Shown piece after piece: positions 1 to 9,106 of a stretch of 64,000 nt of DNA. The DNA comes from Undibacterium pigrum (lineage in GTDB: Bacteria; Pseudomonadota; Gammaproteobacteria; Burkholderiales; Burkholderiaceae_D). The translations under genes were made by a program, and so were the position numbers. The notes beneath the pieces were generated by a model. It saw only the letters and a list, made by a program, of their open reading frames with translations. It was not told the DNA's origin and ran no database searches. How positions within the stretch are numbered: position 1 is the stretch's first letter; each line of letters starts with the position of its first letter. The DNA lies in the NCBI RefSeq assembly GCF_003201815.1, contig NZ_QJKB01000003.1:496001-560000 (forward strand), given 5' to 3'.

Positions 1-1
1 T

Positions 2-46
2 CAAAGCCTGCGATTATTGGCGAGATTGGCAAAGGAGAATGGGTGA
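2..46 (+). CDS. C-terminal tail of a possible HigB/RelE-like toxin (partial)
   Basis: An open frame enters from the left edge and ends QSLRLLARLAKENG followed by TGA at 44-46. That stop overlaps the GTG/ATG start of the antitoxin gene, the usual layout of HigBA-type pairs in which the toxin comes first. Only 14 residues are visible, so the family call comes from position and the basic helical tail, not from a domain. Confidence 0.4.
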   Translation, partial: QSLRLLARLAKENG

Positions 47-366
47 TGAAGGATAGAAACCATGATGAGGCAATGGCCGAACTATTTCAAAATGACCCGG
101 CATATGCGGTGCAATTACTCAATAGCATACTTGAGGATGGTGATCAGGGCGAACTGCTTATCACCTTGAGGCAAATGACCAAAGCTTTTGGCGGTATACC
201 AGCAGTGGCGGAAACAGCACATTTGAGTACAACCCAGCTTTATCGTACTTTATCGCCGGATGGAAACCCTGTACTAAGCAGCTTGTCTGCCATACTTAGG
301 GCGATGGGATTAAGGCTTGCAGTAGAAACGATAGATTCCAGCCGAGCAATACCTGAATTACCCTGA
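43..366 (+). CDS. HigA-like addiction module antidote protein
   Basis: A 107-residue protein of the 'putative addiction module antidote' type, a Cro/C1-like helix-turn-helix antitoxin. The segment around residues 45-90 (LRQMTKAFGGIPAVAETAHLS, then TQLYRTLSPDGNPVLSSLSAIL) matches the family's HTH with its typical SPxGNP turn. The start is GTG at 43 or ATG at 46, both behind an AAAGGAGA ribosome site. It probably neutralises the toxin whose tail lies just upstream and represses the shared promoter, which lies outside the window. The family is clear. Activity of the pair cannot be judged with the toxin truncated. Confidence 0.75.
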   Translation: MMKDRNHDEAMAELFQNDPAYAVQLLNSILEDGDQGELLITLRQMTKAFGGIPAVAETAHLSTTQLYRTLSPDGNPVLSSLSAILRAMGLRLAVETIDSSRAIPELP

Positions 367-404
367 TATACCTTCCTAGCTGAACTGTGACAGGCATCAT
401 AAAG

Positions 405-440
405 AAAAAGGCTTGCAGGTTTTTACCCGCAAGCCTTTTT
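405..440. terminator. Bidirectional terminator between antitoxin and emrB
   Basis: A perfect 12-bp stem (405-416 with 429-440, core GGCTTGC/GCAAGCC) has A-rich and T-rich flanks on the two sides. It sits between two convergent genes and should end transcription in both directions. Confidence 0.85.
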
Positions 441-459
441 TGCAATCTCAACACCGAGT

Positions 460-2016
460 CTAATGCGCTCCACCCGCATCCACAGGTACAGCCGATTTCT
501 TCGGCTTGGTCAGCCACACCAGACCTATCAGACCGATGAACATATAAGCTGACAGCCAGAAGATATCCGTCGCTGCCATGGTGCTGGCCTGTACGCTGAT
601 GGCACGGTCTATGATGGCGTAAGCACCCTGCTCTGGTATGCCTTGCTGCATCAACCCCTGTACGGTTTGTACAAAGTTGGGGAAGCTGCTGCCGGTGTTT
701 TCTGCAATCTGGGCATGATGCAGAGTGCTGCGGCTGTCCCAGATGGTAGTCATGATGGAGGCCCCCATACCACCGCACATGATACGTACGAAGTTAGACA
801 AGCCTGATGCAGCCGGGATTTTATCCGGTGGCTGGCCTGACAAAATAATCGACGTCAACGGAATAAAGAACATCGACATGGCCGCGCCCTGTATCAGCGT
901 GGGGATCAGCAGGGTATAAGTATCCACCTCGGTATTGAAACGCGAACGCAGGAAAAACACCACGGCAAAGCCCATGAAGGCAGCAGAAGCGACTTTTCTG
1001 GCATCCACCTTGGGCAATATCTTGCCTATGATGGGTGACAATAAAATCGCAAAGATGCCAACCGGTGCCATGACCTTGCCCGCCTCTGTCGCTGTGTAGG
1101 CCAGTTGCGTCTGCAGCCACAAGGGCATGATGACGAGGCTGCCAAAGAACAGGCCATAGCCTATGGAGATAGCAATCACACCGGCACTGAAATTGCGCCC
1201 CTTGAACAGGGACAGGTCAACCACAGGATGATCCTGACCCAGCTCCCAGACGACGAAGTAAACCAGGCCAATGATGGCAATCACCGTCAGCAAAATAATC
1301 TCGCCAGAATTGAACCAGTCCAGCTCCTTGCCCTTGTCGAGCATGATCTGCAAAGCACCTACCCAGATCACCAGCAGGAACAGACCAACCTTGTCGATAG
1401 GCAGACTCTTGATGGCAGACTCACGCTTGCGGTAGATGGACCATGTAGCCCAGGCAGTAAATAAACCTACCGGGATATTGATATAAAAAATCCAGGGCCA
1501 GGAATAATTATCCGATATCCAGCCGCCCAGCAGCGGCCCCATGATGGGTGCAACCAGGGTCGTCATCCCCCATAGTGCCAGCGCCATGGAACTCTTGGCG
1601 GGCGGGTAACTGCCCAGCAATAAAGCCTGTGACAAAGGGATCATGGGGCCAGCAACTGCACCCTGCAAAATACGTGCTGCAATCAATATCTCGATATTGG
1701 GTGCCATACCGCACAACCAGGAGGAAATGACAAACAGCAGGATGGAAGACAGGAACAGCCTGACCTGGCCAAAACGGGTCGTCAGCCAGCCCGTCAGCGG
1801 CACGGAAATCGCATTCGCCACCGCAAACGAGGTGATGACCCAGGTGCCTTGCTGCGGCGAGACACCGAGGTTGCCTGAGATTGCTGGTATCGACACATTG
1901 GCGATGGATGAATCCAGCACATTCATGAAAACCGCCAGCGACAGGGCCAGCGTGCCCATTGCCAGCTGCCCACCTTTCAGAGGCGGATGCGGTGCCTGTG
2001 GACGTGGCGCACTCAT
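460..2016 (-). CDS. emrB: EmrB-type MFS drug efflux permease (DHA2 family)
   Basis: A 518-residue protein of the 14-helix DHA2 drug:H+ antiporter family, the inner-membrane pump of an EmrAB-type tripartite exporter. The N-terminus carries the family's helix-1 motif (LSLAVFMNVLDSSIANVSIPAISGNLG, residues about 25-51), followed by GTWVITSFAVANAISVPLTGWL and the motif-A-like TTRFGQVRLFL. The ATG overlaps the emrA stop by one base, so the two are translationally coupled. It is the last gene of a marR-OMF-emrA-emrB operon and is followed by a strong terminator. Substrates cannot be deduced; EmrAB relatives export hydrophobic compounds, fatty acids or uncouplers. Confidence 0.93.
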   Translation of the reverse strand: MSAPRPQAPHPPLKGGQLAMGTLALSLAVFMNVLDSSIANVSIPAISGNLGVSPQQGTWVITSFAVANAISVPLTGWLTTRFGQVRLFLSSILLFVISSWLCGMAPNIEILIAARILQGAVAGPMIPLSQALLLGSYPPAKSSMALALWGMTTLVAPIMGPLLGGWISDNYSWPWIFYINIPVGLFTAWATWSIYRKRESAIKSLPIDKVGLFLLVIWVGALQIMLDKGKELDWFNSGEIILLTVIAIIGLVYFVVWELGQDHPVVDLSLFKGRNFSAGVIAISIGYGLFFGSLVIMPLWLQTQLAYTATEAGKVMAPVGIFAILLSPIIGKILPKVDARKVASAAFMGFAVVFFLRSRFNTEVDTYTLLIPTLIQGAAMSMFFIPLTSIILSGQPPDKIPAASGLSNFVRIMCGGMGASIMTTIWDSRSTLHHAQIAENTGSSFPNFVQTVQGLMQQGIPEQGAYAIIDRAISVQASTMAATDIFWLSAYMFIGLIGLVWLTKPKKSAVPVDAGGAH

Positions 2017-3269
2017 TACATGCCCTTGGTTTTGGAAGTAACTGCAGCAGCCGTGGCAGCAGCTTTGTTATCTTTACTAGCTGGCAAATTCGCAGCGATG
2101 ATTTCAGCAATACGCTGGTCAGCATCTTTGCCATTTTGCTCAAACACTGCAGTCTGGTAGGCAGGAACAGTGCGTGCGGCAGCAGTCACCGGTGCGCCCT
2201 GCTGTTGCGAGATATTGACCTTCACCTGCATGGAGACACCGATGCGCAATGGATGGGCTTCCAGCTCCTTAGGGTCGAGACTGATACGCACAGGCACGCG
2301 TTGCACGACCTTGATCCAGTTGCCGCTGGCATTTTGCGCGGGCAGCAAGGCAAAGGCAGAACCGGTACCAGCCGACATGCCAAGCACTTTGCCGTGATAA
2401 GTCACATCGCTACCAAACAAGTCAGAATGCAATTCTACATCCTGGCCGGTACGCATATGGGCAAGCTGCACCTCCTTGAAGTTGGCATCTACCCACAAGG
2501 TATTCAAAGGTACGATGGACAGCAAGGGCGCACCAGGAGCGATGCGCTGGCCAACCTGCACGGCACGCTTGGCGACAAAGCCATTCATCGGCGCTGGCAA
2601 ACTCGTGCGGCTCAGGGCCAGCAGAGTTTCGCGTACACGGGCAGCGGCACGCAAGACATTTGGATGCTGGGTGACCGTAGTGTTTTCTGTCAGGGTGCGG
2701 TTGGATGTCAGTTGCTCACTGGCAGCTTGCAAGGCAGCTTCTGCACTCTTGACGGCATTGCGCGCATGCTCCAGTTCTTCGGCAGAGACTGCGCCTGTGC
2801 TCAGTAACTGGGTACGGCGTGCCAGATCAGATTTGGCTCTTTCAACTTCACTGCTGCGCAGGCTGACATTCGCCTGCAGGCTGCCATTATTGGCAAACAG
2901 TACGCGCACTTCGCGCACGGTTTGCGCCAGCTGGGCTTCGGCCTGATCAACGGCCACCCTGGCATCGGTCTTGTCGAGTTCTACCAGAGGCTTGCCAGCC
3001 TGCACCACATCAGTATCATCAGCATGAATTGCCACTACCGTGCCAGCAACTTGCGAAGTCACTTGCACGACATTACCGGCAGCATAGGCATCTTCTGTAT
3101 GCTCAAAATTGCGGCCTACGGTATACCACCAGAAAGCATAGACAGCAATTGAGGCCAGCACGATGAGGGTGATAATGATCAGCAATACGCGGCGCTTGCC
3201 GTTTTTTTCTGGTGCATATTCAGCCTGAGCAGGAACGTTGACAGGTTTGTTTTGATCTGGGGCGTTCAT
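2016..3269 (-). CDS. emrA: EmrA-type periplasmic adaptor (HlyD family)
   Basis: A 417-residue membrane fusion protein linking the EmrB pump to the outer-membrane channel. It has a short cytoplasmic N-terminus, one membrane anchor (residues about 27-50, VLLIIITLIVLASIAVYAFWWY), the typical GRNFEHTEDAYAAGNVVQVTSQVAGTV lipoyl half, a long alpha-hairpin rich in Ala/Gln/Glu (about 95-215), and the second lipoyl/beta-barrel region with FVAKRAVQVGQRIAPGAPLLSIVPL. The tail after about residue 370 is Ala-rich and variable. Its ATG overlaps the stop of the outer-membrane gene by four bases. Confidence 0.93.
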   Translation of the reverse strand: MNAPDQNKPVNVPAQAEYAPEKNGKRRVLLIIITLIVLASIAVYAFWWYTVGRNFEHTEDAYAAGNVVQVTSQVAGTVVAIHADDTDVVQAGKPLVELDKTDARVAVDQAEAQLAQTVREVRVLFANNGSLQANVSLRSSEVERAKSDLARRTQLLSTGAVSAEELEHARNAVKSAEAALQAASEQLTSNRTLTENTTVTQHPNVLRAAARVRETLLALSRTSLPAPMNGFVAKRAVQVGQRIAPGAPLLSIVPLNTLWVDANFKEVQLAHMRTGQDVELHSDLFGSDVTYHGKVLGMSAGTGSAFALLPAQNASGNWIKVVQRVPVRISLDPKELEAHPLRIGVSMQVKVNISQQQGAPVTAAARTVPAYQTAVFEQNGKDADQRIAEIIAANLPASKDNKAAATAAAVTSKTKGM

Positions 3270-4798
3270 AACGCGGCCTCCGCTGTGTTTTTAACTTGAG
3301 ATTGAATGATGTTTTTATTACTGCTGGCAGCAGTGGAAGTAGTCGCAGGCAAGGCCTTGCTCTCATAACCACCACCGAGTGCCTTGATGAGATTGATGCG
3401 CGCTTCTGTATGGCGCACGGCCAGTTCCAGCGAGAGTTTTTGCTGGGACAAGACAACGCTCTCCGCAGCCAGCACGGGCAGCTTGTTGGCGGTGCCGGCT
3501 TTTTGTCTTTGCTGCGCCAGTTGCAAACCCACACGGGCCGCTTGTTCGGCAGCATGCTGCTCCATCAATTGCGACTGGCTGGCTTGCAGTATCTGCACCT
3601 GGTCTGCCACTTCATGCAGGGCATCGGTCAGGCTCTGGTTATAGGTCGCCACGGCCACGTCGTAAGCAGCGACTTTGCCCTTCAATTGTGCACGCAGGCG
3701 GCCACCTTCAAATATAGGCAGGCGTATCGCCGGGCCTACACCTATGATGCTGCTGCCGCTATTGAGCAAATTACTCAGACCCAGACTGGACAAACCGGCA
3801 AAGCCAACGATATTGATGTTGGGATAAAACTGGGTCTTGGCGACATCGACATCACTCTGCCCGGCTTCTACACGCCAGCGCGCTGAGACGATATCAGGGC
3901 GGCGACCCAGCAACTCCAGTGGCAGGTTGCCCGGCAATGCCGAGTCTGCCACGGGCTGGAATTTGGGTGTGGCGATCAGCTTGCCTTCTTCTGGCCCCAG
4001 ACCTTGCAAGGCAGCGATCTGGTTGCGCGTCAGGGCCATGGCTTCCTGCCATTGGGCAATCTCGTTTTTAAGGCCGGACAACTGCACCAGATTTTGCTGC
4101 ACTTCTACTTTGGTATCAAGACCTGCGCTGACACGTTGTTGCGTCAGGCGGTCAAACTGTTCACGCACTGCCAGTTGCTGCCTGCTGAGTTCCAGTTGTG
4201 CATTTTGACGCGCCAGTTGCAGCCAGGCGCGGGCGATGGCATTGCTCAGCATCAGGCGCACGCTTTGTGTTTCGGCCTCGGCCACTTTTTCCTGTGACAG
4301 GGCACTGCGCATTTCTGCACTGTGCTTGCCCCAGAAATCCAGTTCATAAGAGGCATTGAAACTGATCTGGTTATTTGTATTGTAAGTACCTGCCAGCGGC
4401 GGTGGCACCAGGCCATGCTCGGTGAAACGCTGGTAAGTGCTGTCCACACCAAGATTAACTGATGGCAGTTTACTTGCACCCACAGCAGCAGTGCTTGCCT
4501 GGGCCGCTTGCAAACGTGCGGCGGCGGCTTGAAGGCTGGGATGATTTTCCAGCGCACGGTCTATCAGTGCCTGCAATTCTGCACCACCTATGCCTGTCGC
4601 CCATTGCAGGTCTGGCCAGGCTGCATTACCGCCCTGATCAGGAAAAGCCCCTGCTTGCGCGCTGAGAGTCTTAAGCTTCGCATGGCTTTCAATGCCCTGA
4701 TAACTGACACAGGCCGACAGCAGGCACAGCGCAGACGCACTGAGCAGCAGGCGCAGGCTGGCTGCGGCGCTGACTGACTGGAAAAGAGATTTTTTCAT
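3266..4798 (-). CDS. NodT-family outer-membrane efflux lipoprotein
   Basis: A TolC-like outer membrane factor of the RND/EmrAB-associated NodT family. The N-terminus MKKSLFQSVSAAASLRLLLSASALCLLSAC is a lipoprotein signal with the lipobox LLSAC, so the start at 4798 is preferred over an upstream ATG at 4825; this gives 510 residues. Two OEP repeats follow, each with long heptad-rich helices; the family signature NLPLELLGRRPDIVSARWRVEAGQSDVDVAKTQFYPNI lies in the second half. It should form the exit duct for EmrAB and overlaps emrA by four bases. Confidence 0.92.
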   Translation of the reverse strand: MKKSLFQSVSAAASLRLLLSASALCLLSACVSYQGIESHAKLKTLSAQAGAFPDQGGNAAWPDLQWATGIGGAELQALIDRALENHPSLQAAAARLQAAQASTAAVGASKLPSVNLGVDSTYQRFTEHGLVPPPLAGTYNTNNQISFNASYELDFWGKHSAEMRSALSQEKVAEAETQSVRLMLSNAIARAWLQLARQNAQLELSRQQLAVREQFDRLTQQRVSAGLDTKVEVQQNLVQLSGLKNEIAQWQEAMALTRNQIAALQGLGPEEGKLIATPKFQPVADSALPGNLPLELLGRRPDIVSARWRVEAGQSDVDVAKTQFYPNINIVGFAGLSSLGLSNLLNSGSSIIGVGPAIRLPIFEGGRLRAQLKGKVAAYDVAVATYNQSLTDALHEVADQVQILQASQSQLMEQHAAEQAARVGLQLAQQRQKAGTANKLPVLAAESVVLSQQKLSLELAVRHTEARINLIKALGGGYESKALPATTSTAASSNKNIIQSQVKNTAEAAL

Positions 4799-4869
4799 AT
4801 AGACGATATCAAAAAACGATGTCAAAAATTAATGACTAAAATTGGCGAATGAATTGATTGCCCAAACAA

Positions 4870-5355
4870 CTAATTATTTCTTGCCATCCATGCTTCAAGC
4901 GTAGGCTTGTTGGCCAACAGTTTGCGCAAGAGATACTTGAGGAAATTGAGTTCTTCGGGAGCAAAACCGGTAAAACCCACATCCAGCACCTCTGAATACA
5001 CGGCTGGCAATTGCGCCGCCAGGGCCTTGCCACTCGCGGTAAGAGCCAGCTTGAACAGACGCTTGTCATTCTCGTCGACAATGCGCTGCACATAGCCCTT
5101 GCTTTCCAGCTTGTCCAGCGTGCGTTTCATGGCGGCAGAGTCGATAAACAACTCACGCGCCAGATCAGCCGCCGTGTGGCAACTGCCCATGGACAGCATC
5201 ATGAAGACGCTCCCCTGAGCGTGAGTGATGTCAAGGCGACGCAATGACTCATCAATCGCCCGCGACAACATGGTGCGCGAACGCGCCAGCAGATAGCCGA
5301 CACTTTCTTCTACCTGATGGGCAAAAAATTCTGAATTCTGGTTTTCCTGGTTCAT
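4870..5355 (-). CDS. MarR-family transcriptional regulator of the efflux operon
   Basis: A 161-residue winged-helix regulator. The core SVFMMLSMGSCHTAADLARELFIDSAAMKRTLDKLESKGYVQRIVDENDKRLFKLALTASGKAL (about 50-113) carries the MarR recognition helix and the wing with the conserved D.RLFKLALT pattern. It is the first gene of the efflux operon, 71 bp ahead of the outer-membrane gene. A perfect palindrome 18 bp upstream of its start is the likely operator, implying autorepression relieved by an efflux substrate, as for E. coli MprA/EmrR. Confidence 0.9.
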   Translation of the reverse strand: MNQENQNSEFFAHQVEESVGYLLARSRTMLSRAIDESLRRLDITHAQGSVFMMLSMGSCHTAADLARELFIDSAAMKRTLDKLESKGYVQRIVDENDKRLFKLALTASGKALAAQLPAVYSEVLDVGFTGFAPEELNFLKYLLRKLLANKPTLEAWMARNN

Positions 5356-5373
5356 GGCAGCAAAGAATATTCA

Positions 5374-5385
5374 TTGACTAGTCAA
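5374..5385. promoter_or_regulatory. Predicted MarR operator
   Basis: TTGACTAGTCAA is a perfect 12-bp palindrome just upstream of the marR-like start. MarR dimers bind palindromes of this size in or next to their own promoters. Binding is inferred from position and symmetry. Confidence 0.55.
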
Positions 5386-5774
5386 CAGTTTATACCAGTT
5401 TAAAAATTTTTGCAGGGCAGCATGAAATTAGCTACGAGGGATAAATTTTCAATGCAAAAAAGCTAATTAGAAGATCGCCGCCAGATATGTTTTAAGGCAA
5501 GCGCGCGCCAGATCTTTGGCAATCACTAACGCTCATGACATTCATGCCAGAAAAAAACAAAAGGGAAACGAGGGAAATCAAGGACAGATATCCCGGCAAG
5601 AAAAATGCGGCTTATTCAGCAACAGAGATGCAGGAAAAGATACCGGGGGAGAGACTGAAGAAGATACTGAAAAAAGAGCGGAAGAAGCAGAGGAAGTGAA
5701 ATTTCAAGCAAGACCTGCCTTGTTGGCAGGTCTTTCAAACTCAGGAGTACCTGATACTGTTTTACTACCTGCTA
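5386..5774. other. Intergenic region, marR to lipoprotein gene
   Basis: About 390 bp, purine-rich on the plus strand between 5550 and 5710. An open frame of about 118 codons there has low-complexity Lys/Glu/Gln content, no recognisable domain, and runs into the lipoprotein gene on the other strand, so it is not called. The only clear structure is the hairpin at 5710-5734. Confidence 0.6.
5710..5734 (-). terminator. Hairpin terminator downstream of the lipoprotein gene
   Basis: Perfect 10-bp stem AAGACCTGCC/GGCAGGTCTT with a 5-base loop, about 40 bp past the stop of the minus-strand lipoprotein gene. No long T tract follows, so it may be weak or act as an RNA 3' end stabiliser. Confidence 0.6.
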
Positions 5775-6377
5775 TCAGCGGGCAATATAAGATTTCAGTT
5801 CTGGCGACTCGGTCAGACTGCGTTGCAACTTCAAGAGTACATCTTCAGAAGCGCGGCGTCCTGTCAGATTGAAGTCTTTCTTGAATTCATCAAATTCTGC
5901 AGCGCCGTTACCAGAAACTTTAGTTTCAAATATCAGTTGACCATTCTTGTCTGTGACTTTGCAAGTCAACTCTGTTGTGAACCTGGTTGGTGGCCAGGTC
6001 AAAGCACTTGGAGAAGAAGAGTCAGTCTTGATCGTTGGTGTAATGATCATGGAGATATTGTTCTTCGCCATGGTTTCAGTATCAGTGGCAGATTTTAAGC
6101 GTGTCACCTTGGTGAAAACATTGCTCAGTACACGGTAAAAACCTGTTTCGATATCACGATAAGGTTGATAAGTTACTTTATCACCGCCACCGCCTGGTGT
6201 CGTTACCGCCAGACTAGTTTGCTCAGGCGTGATGATGTAAGCCACACTTGCATTGATTTGCTGGCCCTGAATAGGAGGACCAAGTTTATCTGCACTTGGA
6301 GAAACAGAATATGGATGGGCGCAAGCGCTGAGAATAACAGCAGCAAATGCGATAGAAAAGAGTTTAGAAAAGCGCAT
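5775..6377 (-). CDS. Predicted lipoprotein of unknown function
   Basis: A 200-residue protein with a lipoprotein signal (MRFSKLFSIAFAAVILSAC, lipobox LSAC at about 16-19). The mature part shows alternating beta-type segments (QINASVAYIITPEQTSLAVTTPGGGGDKVTYQPYRDIETG) and ends in a charged helix. This resembles YajG-like periplasmic lipoproteins in style, but I cannot assign a family. The next gene upstream, 29 bp away on the same strand, is another lipoprotein of similar size, so the two probably form a transcription unit. Confidence 0.7.
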   Translation of the reverse strand: MRFSKLFSIAFAAVILSACAHPYSVSPSADKLGPPIQGQQINASVAYIITPEQTSLAVTTPGGGGDKVTYQPYRDIETGFYRVLSNVFTKVTRLKSATDTETMAKNNISMIITPTIKTDSSSPSALTWPPTRFTTELTCKVTDKNGQLIFETKVSGNGAAEFDEFKKDFNLTGRRASEDVLLKLQRSLTESPELKSYIAR

Positions 6378-6406
6378 AGGTAGGTGAATGTAAAGAGTGA
6401 AAAAAA

Positions 6407-6967
6407 TTATTTGATTGCGTCAGCAAAAGCCTTGTCTTCGTAAACCAGACCAAGCAGCTTTTGCACGGCAACGTTATATTCCTGAACAGCTTTAGGAATC
6501 GCCACTGCACCGGCGAAAGAAGAAGGGAATTCCTGTTTAACAGACTTCACTTTGTCATACGTCGTAGCACCATTACGTTTGACGACAAAACGCGCCTCGA
6601 CTGTCACATAACCTACGCTGAAACCAGCCGCATCGATATCGTTCTTCAGCAGCACACCTGATACTTCCAGATTGCCGGTCGGCGTATACCTGTTTGCCAA
6701 AGTCAATTCCTGCTGTATGGCTGCAGCCAAAAATGCACCATAGGAATTACCATAAGGAGAATTCATCGAAGCAGCACGAATCGTGATTGGCGAAGTATTT
6801 CCAGGACCAGGTGTAAAAGCAAACTGCCCCACACTGACCTGTGTCTCACCGCTATTTTTCAAGGTTTGTACATTTTCGATCGAAGCCGAGTACTGGGGTG
6901 CCATCATGGAGCAACCCGTGCTCAGTGCAGCAATCGCCACACAAGAGGCAAGTTTCTTTATATGCAT
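6407..6967 (-). CDS. Predicted lipoprotein of unknown function
   Basis: A 186-residue protein with a clear lipobox (MHIKKLASCVAIAALSTGC). The mature domain (ENVQTLKNSGETQVSVGQFAF..., ASMNSPYGNSYGAFLAAAIQQELTLANRY, VSGVLLKNDIDAAG) follows a plan seen in envelope lipoproteins that hold a small alpha/beta domain. No catalytic motif is seen. It is first in a two-gene unit with the lipoprotein that follows it on the minus strand. Confidence 0.7.
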   Translation of the reverse strand: MHIKKLASCVAIAALSTGCSMMAPQYSASIENVQTLKNSGETQVSVGQFAFTPGPGNTSPITIRAASMNSPYGNSYGAFLAAAIQQELTLANRYTPTGNLEVSGVLLKNDIDAAGFSVGYVTVEARFVVKRNGATTYDKVKSVKQEFPSSFAGAVAIPKAVQEYNVAVQKLLGLVYEDKAFADAIK

Positions 6968-7425
6968 GTTTATTCCAGGATTGATTTAATACAGATTTTG
7001 TTGATAGCCCACTATCTGGCATATCGCTTGAGGTTGCGCTCTCTTCCGACAATTTTGCCGTATTTACTCAATGTCAATGACACTAAGCAAGAAGCCAAGA
7101 TAATCACTAATAGATACAAAGATAGAACTGTTAAAAACTGTGGCACGATACCTTATTGGCGTATATCTATCAACATAAGTTGGCCGCTTTTTCTGATTTT
7201 GATACGGAAATGATTTTCTTTTGCCGCACATACTGATTATTTATTTTTTTATACACTCAAAAACACAACAATTAGTTTTTCTCATCTTGCTCACATAGTT
7301 TCCCTGTAGCATCAATGCAGAGACTGAGCACGTACGTCGTGCGACAGAAACACCCGCCTCATCCATTGTTGTTAAATGCGAACATATCCCGTATCGTTGC
7401 GGCATTACTTCACATTAAAAACAAC
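6968..7425. other. Intergenic region between divergent genes
   Basis: About 460 bp, A+T-rich (notably 7200-7290), between a minus-strand lipoprotein and a plus-strand DUF4019 gene. It must hold both promoters. A weak open frame continues upstream of 7426 but has no signal-peptide logic. No repeat or RNA gene was recognised. Confidence 0.6.
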
Positions 7426-8217
7426 ATGACGCTTTCACGCCTTGCCGCAATACTCAGCCTTTGCCTGCTCTCCAGCTCCACCCTGGCGGCAGATCTGGCT
7501 TTCAAAAAATTATCGGCCTATGAGTTTGAACTGGTGCTCACCAGTGACATCAGCCTGACCGTGGACCAGGCCCAGGTCATGATGTCGGACCCAGCTTCTA
7601 CCCTGTGTGCCGGGAAGATACCGCAATATGGCAAGTATAAATTTGTCGACTCAAAAGTTTTGCCTGGGCAAAAATCTTTGTCGCCAGTTTTTCACATGGT
7701 ACAAATGCTGAGCTGCGTCGCTGATTTGCCAGCACGTCCCAAGCCTGCGCCCGCTACCAAACTGGACAGTGACCAGGAATTCAAACTCAAGATAGAAGGT
7801 AAAAAACTGAGCACTGCCTATTTTTCAGCCATCGACAATGCCTACTACGAAACTGCCTACAACATGCTGGGCTCAGGCATGAAAGCCATCAGTAGTCCGG
7901 AAGACTGGCAAGCCCGCGTCACTGCCTATCAGGCCCAGATAGGCACGCTGGTGTCACGCGATCTGTGGCGTGTCACTGTGTATGACAACCCTGCCAATTC
8001 ACAACAGCCTGGCACCTACATCGCTGTAGACTATGAAACAAAAAATAGCATTGCGCCAGTTACTTGCGGCTATGTCATCTGGTTCCTGCCGCCCGGCAGT
8101 AAAAACCACTTCAGCCTCATGCGCGAAGAATATGGCCACATTTCTGAAGACATCATCAAATCCACCTCTGCCAGTGACATGATTAAATTGCGTAAGCAGA
8201 TGGGGTGCAAGCCATAG
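7426..8217 (+). CDS. Secreted DUF4019-domain protein
   Basis: A 263-residue exported protein. The start at 7426 is chosen because MTLSRLAAILSLCLLSSSTLAA forms a clean signal peptide; a longer frame back to 7315 would bury it. The C-terminal half (AYFSAIDNAYYETAYNMLGSGMKA ... WRVTVYDNPANSQQPGTYIAVDYETK) matches the DUF4019 fold, a cystatin/NTF2-like domain of unknown role. The first 100 residues look like a separate beta-rich domain containing two Cys. It is 74 bp ahead of a potassium channel gene on the same strand. Confidence 0.72.
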   Translation: MTLSRLAAILSLCLLSSSTLAADLAFKKLSAYEFELVLTSDISLTVDQAQVMMSDPASTLCAGKIPQYGKYKFVDSKVLPGQKSLSPVFHMVQMLSCVADLPARPKPAPATKLDSDQEFKLKIEGKKLSTAYFSAIDNAYYETAYNMLGSGMKAISSPEDWQARVTAYQAQIGTLVSRDLWRVTVYDNPANSQQPGTYIAVDYETKNSIAPVTCGYVIWFLPPGSKNHFSLMREEYGHISEDIIKSTSASDMIKLRKQMGCKP

Positions 8218-8291
8218 ATCTAAACCTATGTGCGTTGGCGAATGCAAGTTTCAGGGAAAACAGTGAATGCCACTGATATAGCGGATAAAAA

Positions 8292-9086
8292 ATGACAGAT
8301 CATCATAGCTTGCGTGCACGCCTGTTCCATATCCTGCACAAGCCATCGCGCTCGAATGCACTGACGCGTCATGTCAATTACTTCCTTGCTGCCGTCATCC
8401 TCATCAACTGCATTGCCGTCGCCCTGGAAACCGTACCGGCGATTGCAGTACCAAACAAGCTCTTGTTTCACGTTATAGAAGTTGTTTCGACCAGCCTCTT
8501 CATTGTGGAATACCTGCTGCGCCTGTGGGTGAGTGTAGAACAGGGGCGCTTTAATTCACCCATAGCTGGGCGGCTCAGATATGCACTGGAACCCTTGTCC
8601 CTGCTTGATTTGCTGGTCATCCTGACTTTCTGGGCACCGTGGGATTTGCGCTTTTTGCGCATCTTCCGCCTGACCAGGCTATTGCGCGTGCTGAACCTGG
8701 AAGAGCTCGACCACTCATTCAAAGCCATCAGCAATGCCCTGGCCAGGAGAAAACACCTGCTCATCGTCGCCATCCTGCTCATGGTGATTACTGCCTATTG
8801 CTTTGCCGCCCTGCTCTACCTTATAGAGCACCAGGTACAGCCAGACAAGTTCAGCAGCATCCCCGAAACCCTGTGGTGGGCCATCGTCACCCTGACCACC
8901 ATAGGCTATGGCGACATGACCCCCATCACCCCGATAGGCAAGCTGCTCTCAGGTGCCATCGTGCTGGTCGGCATAGGCATCTTCGCCCTGCCCACCGCCA
9001 TCATGACTGCAGCGATACTGGATGCGGGGACAGATCGTCATCAAAAGAATTGTCCCCATTGCGGCGGTGATGTGAATCAGAGTTAA
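8292..9086 (+). CDS. Voltage-gated potassium channel-like ion transporter
   Basis: A 264-residue 6-TM channel subunit. Helices S1-S4 span about residues 28-135, and S4 carries a regular Arg ladder (RFLRIFRLTRLLRVL, 120-134) for voltage sensing. The pore helix and selectivity filter are at WWAIVTLTTIGYGD (195-208), followed by inner helix S6. Bacterial Kv-type channels of this size form tetramers. The cytoplasmic tail ends with NCPHCGGDV (253-261), half of a zinc-ribbon-like motif. Selectivity for K+ is inferred from the GYGD filter. Confidence 0.9.
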   Translation: MTDHHSLRARLFHILHKPSRSNALTRHVNYFLAAVILINCIAVALETVPAIAVPNKLLFHVIEVVSTSLFIVEYLLRLWVSVEQGRFNSPIAGRLRYALEPLSLLDLLVILTFWAPWDLRFLRIFRLTRLLRVLNLEELDHSFKAISNALARRKHLLIVAILLMVITAYCFAALLYLIEHQVQPDKFSSIPETLWWAIVTLTTIGYGDMTPITPIGKLLSGAIVLVGIGIFALPTAIMTAAILDAGTDRHQKNCPHCGGDVNQS

Positions 9087-9106
9087 TGAACATGTGCAGA
9101 TACAGC

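Noticed and set aside
5516-5872. Plus-strand frame of 118 codons
   Set aside because: Low complexity, no domain, no good ribosome site, and overlaps the lipoprotein gene on the other strand.
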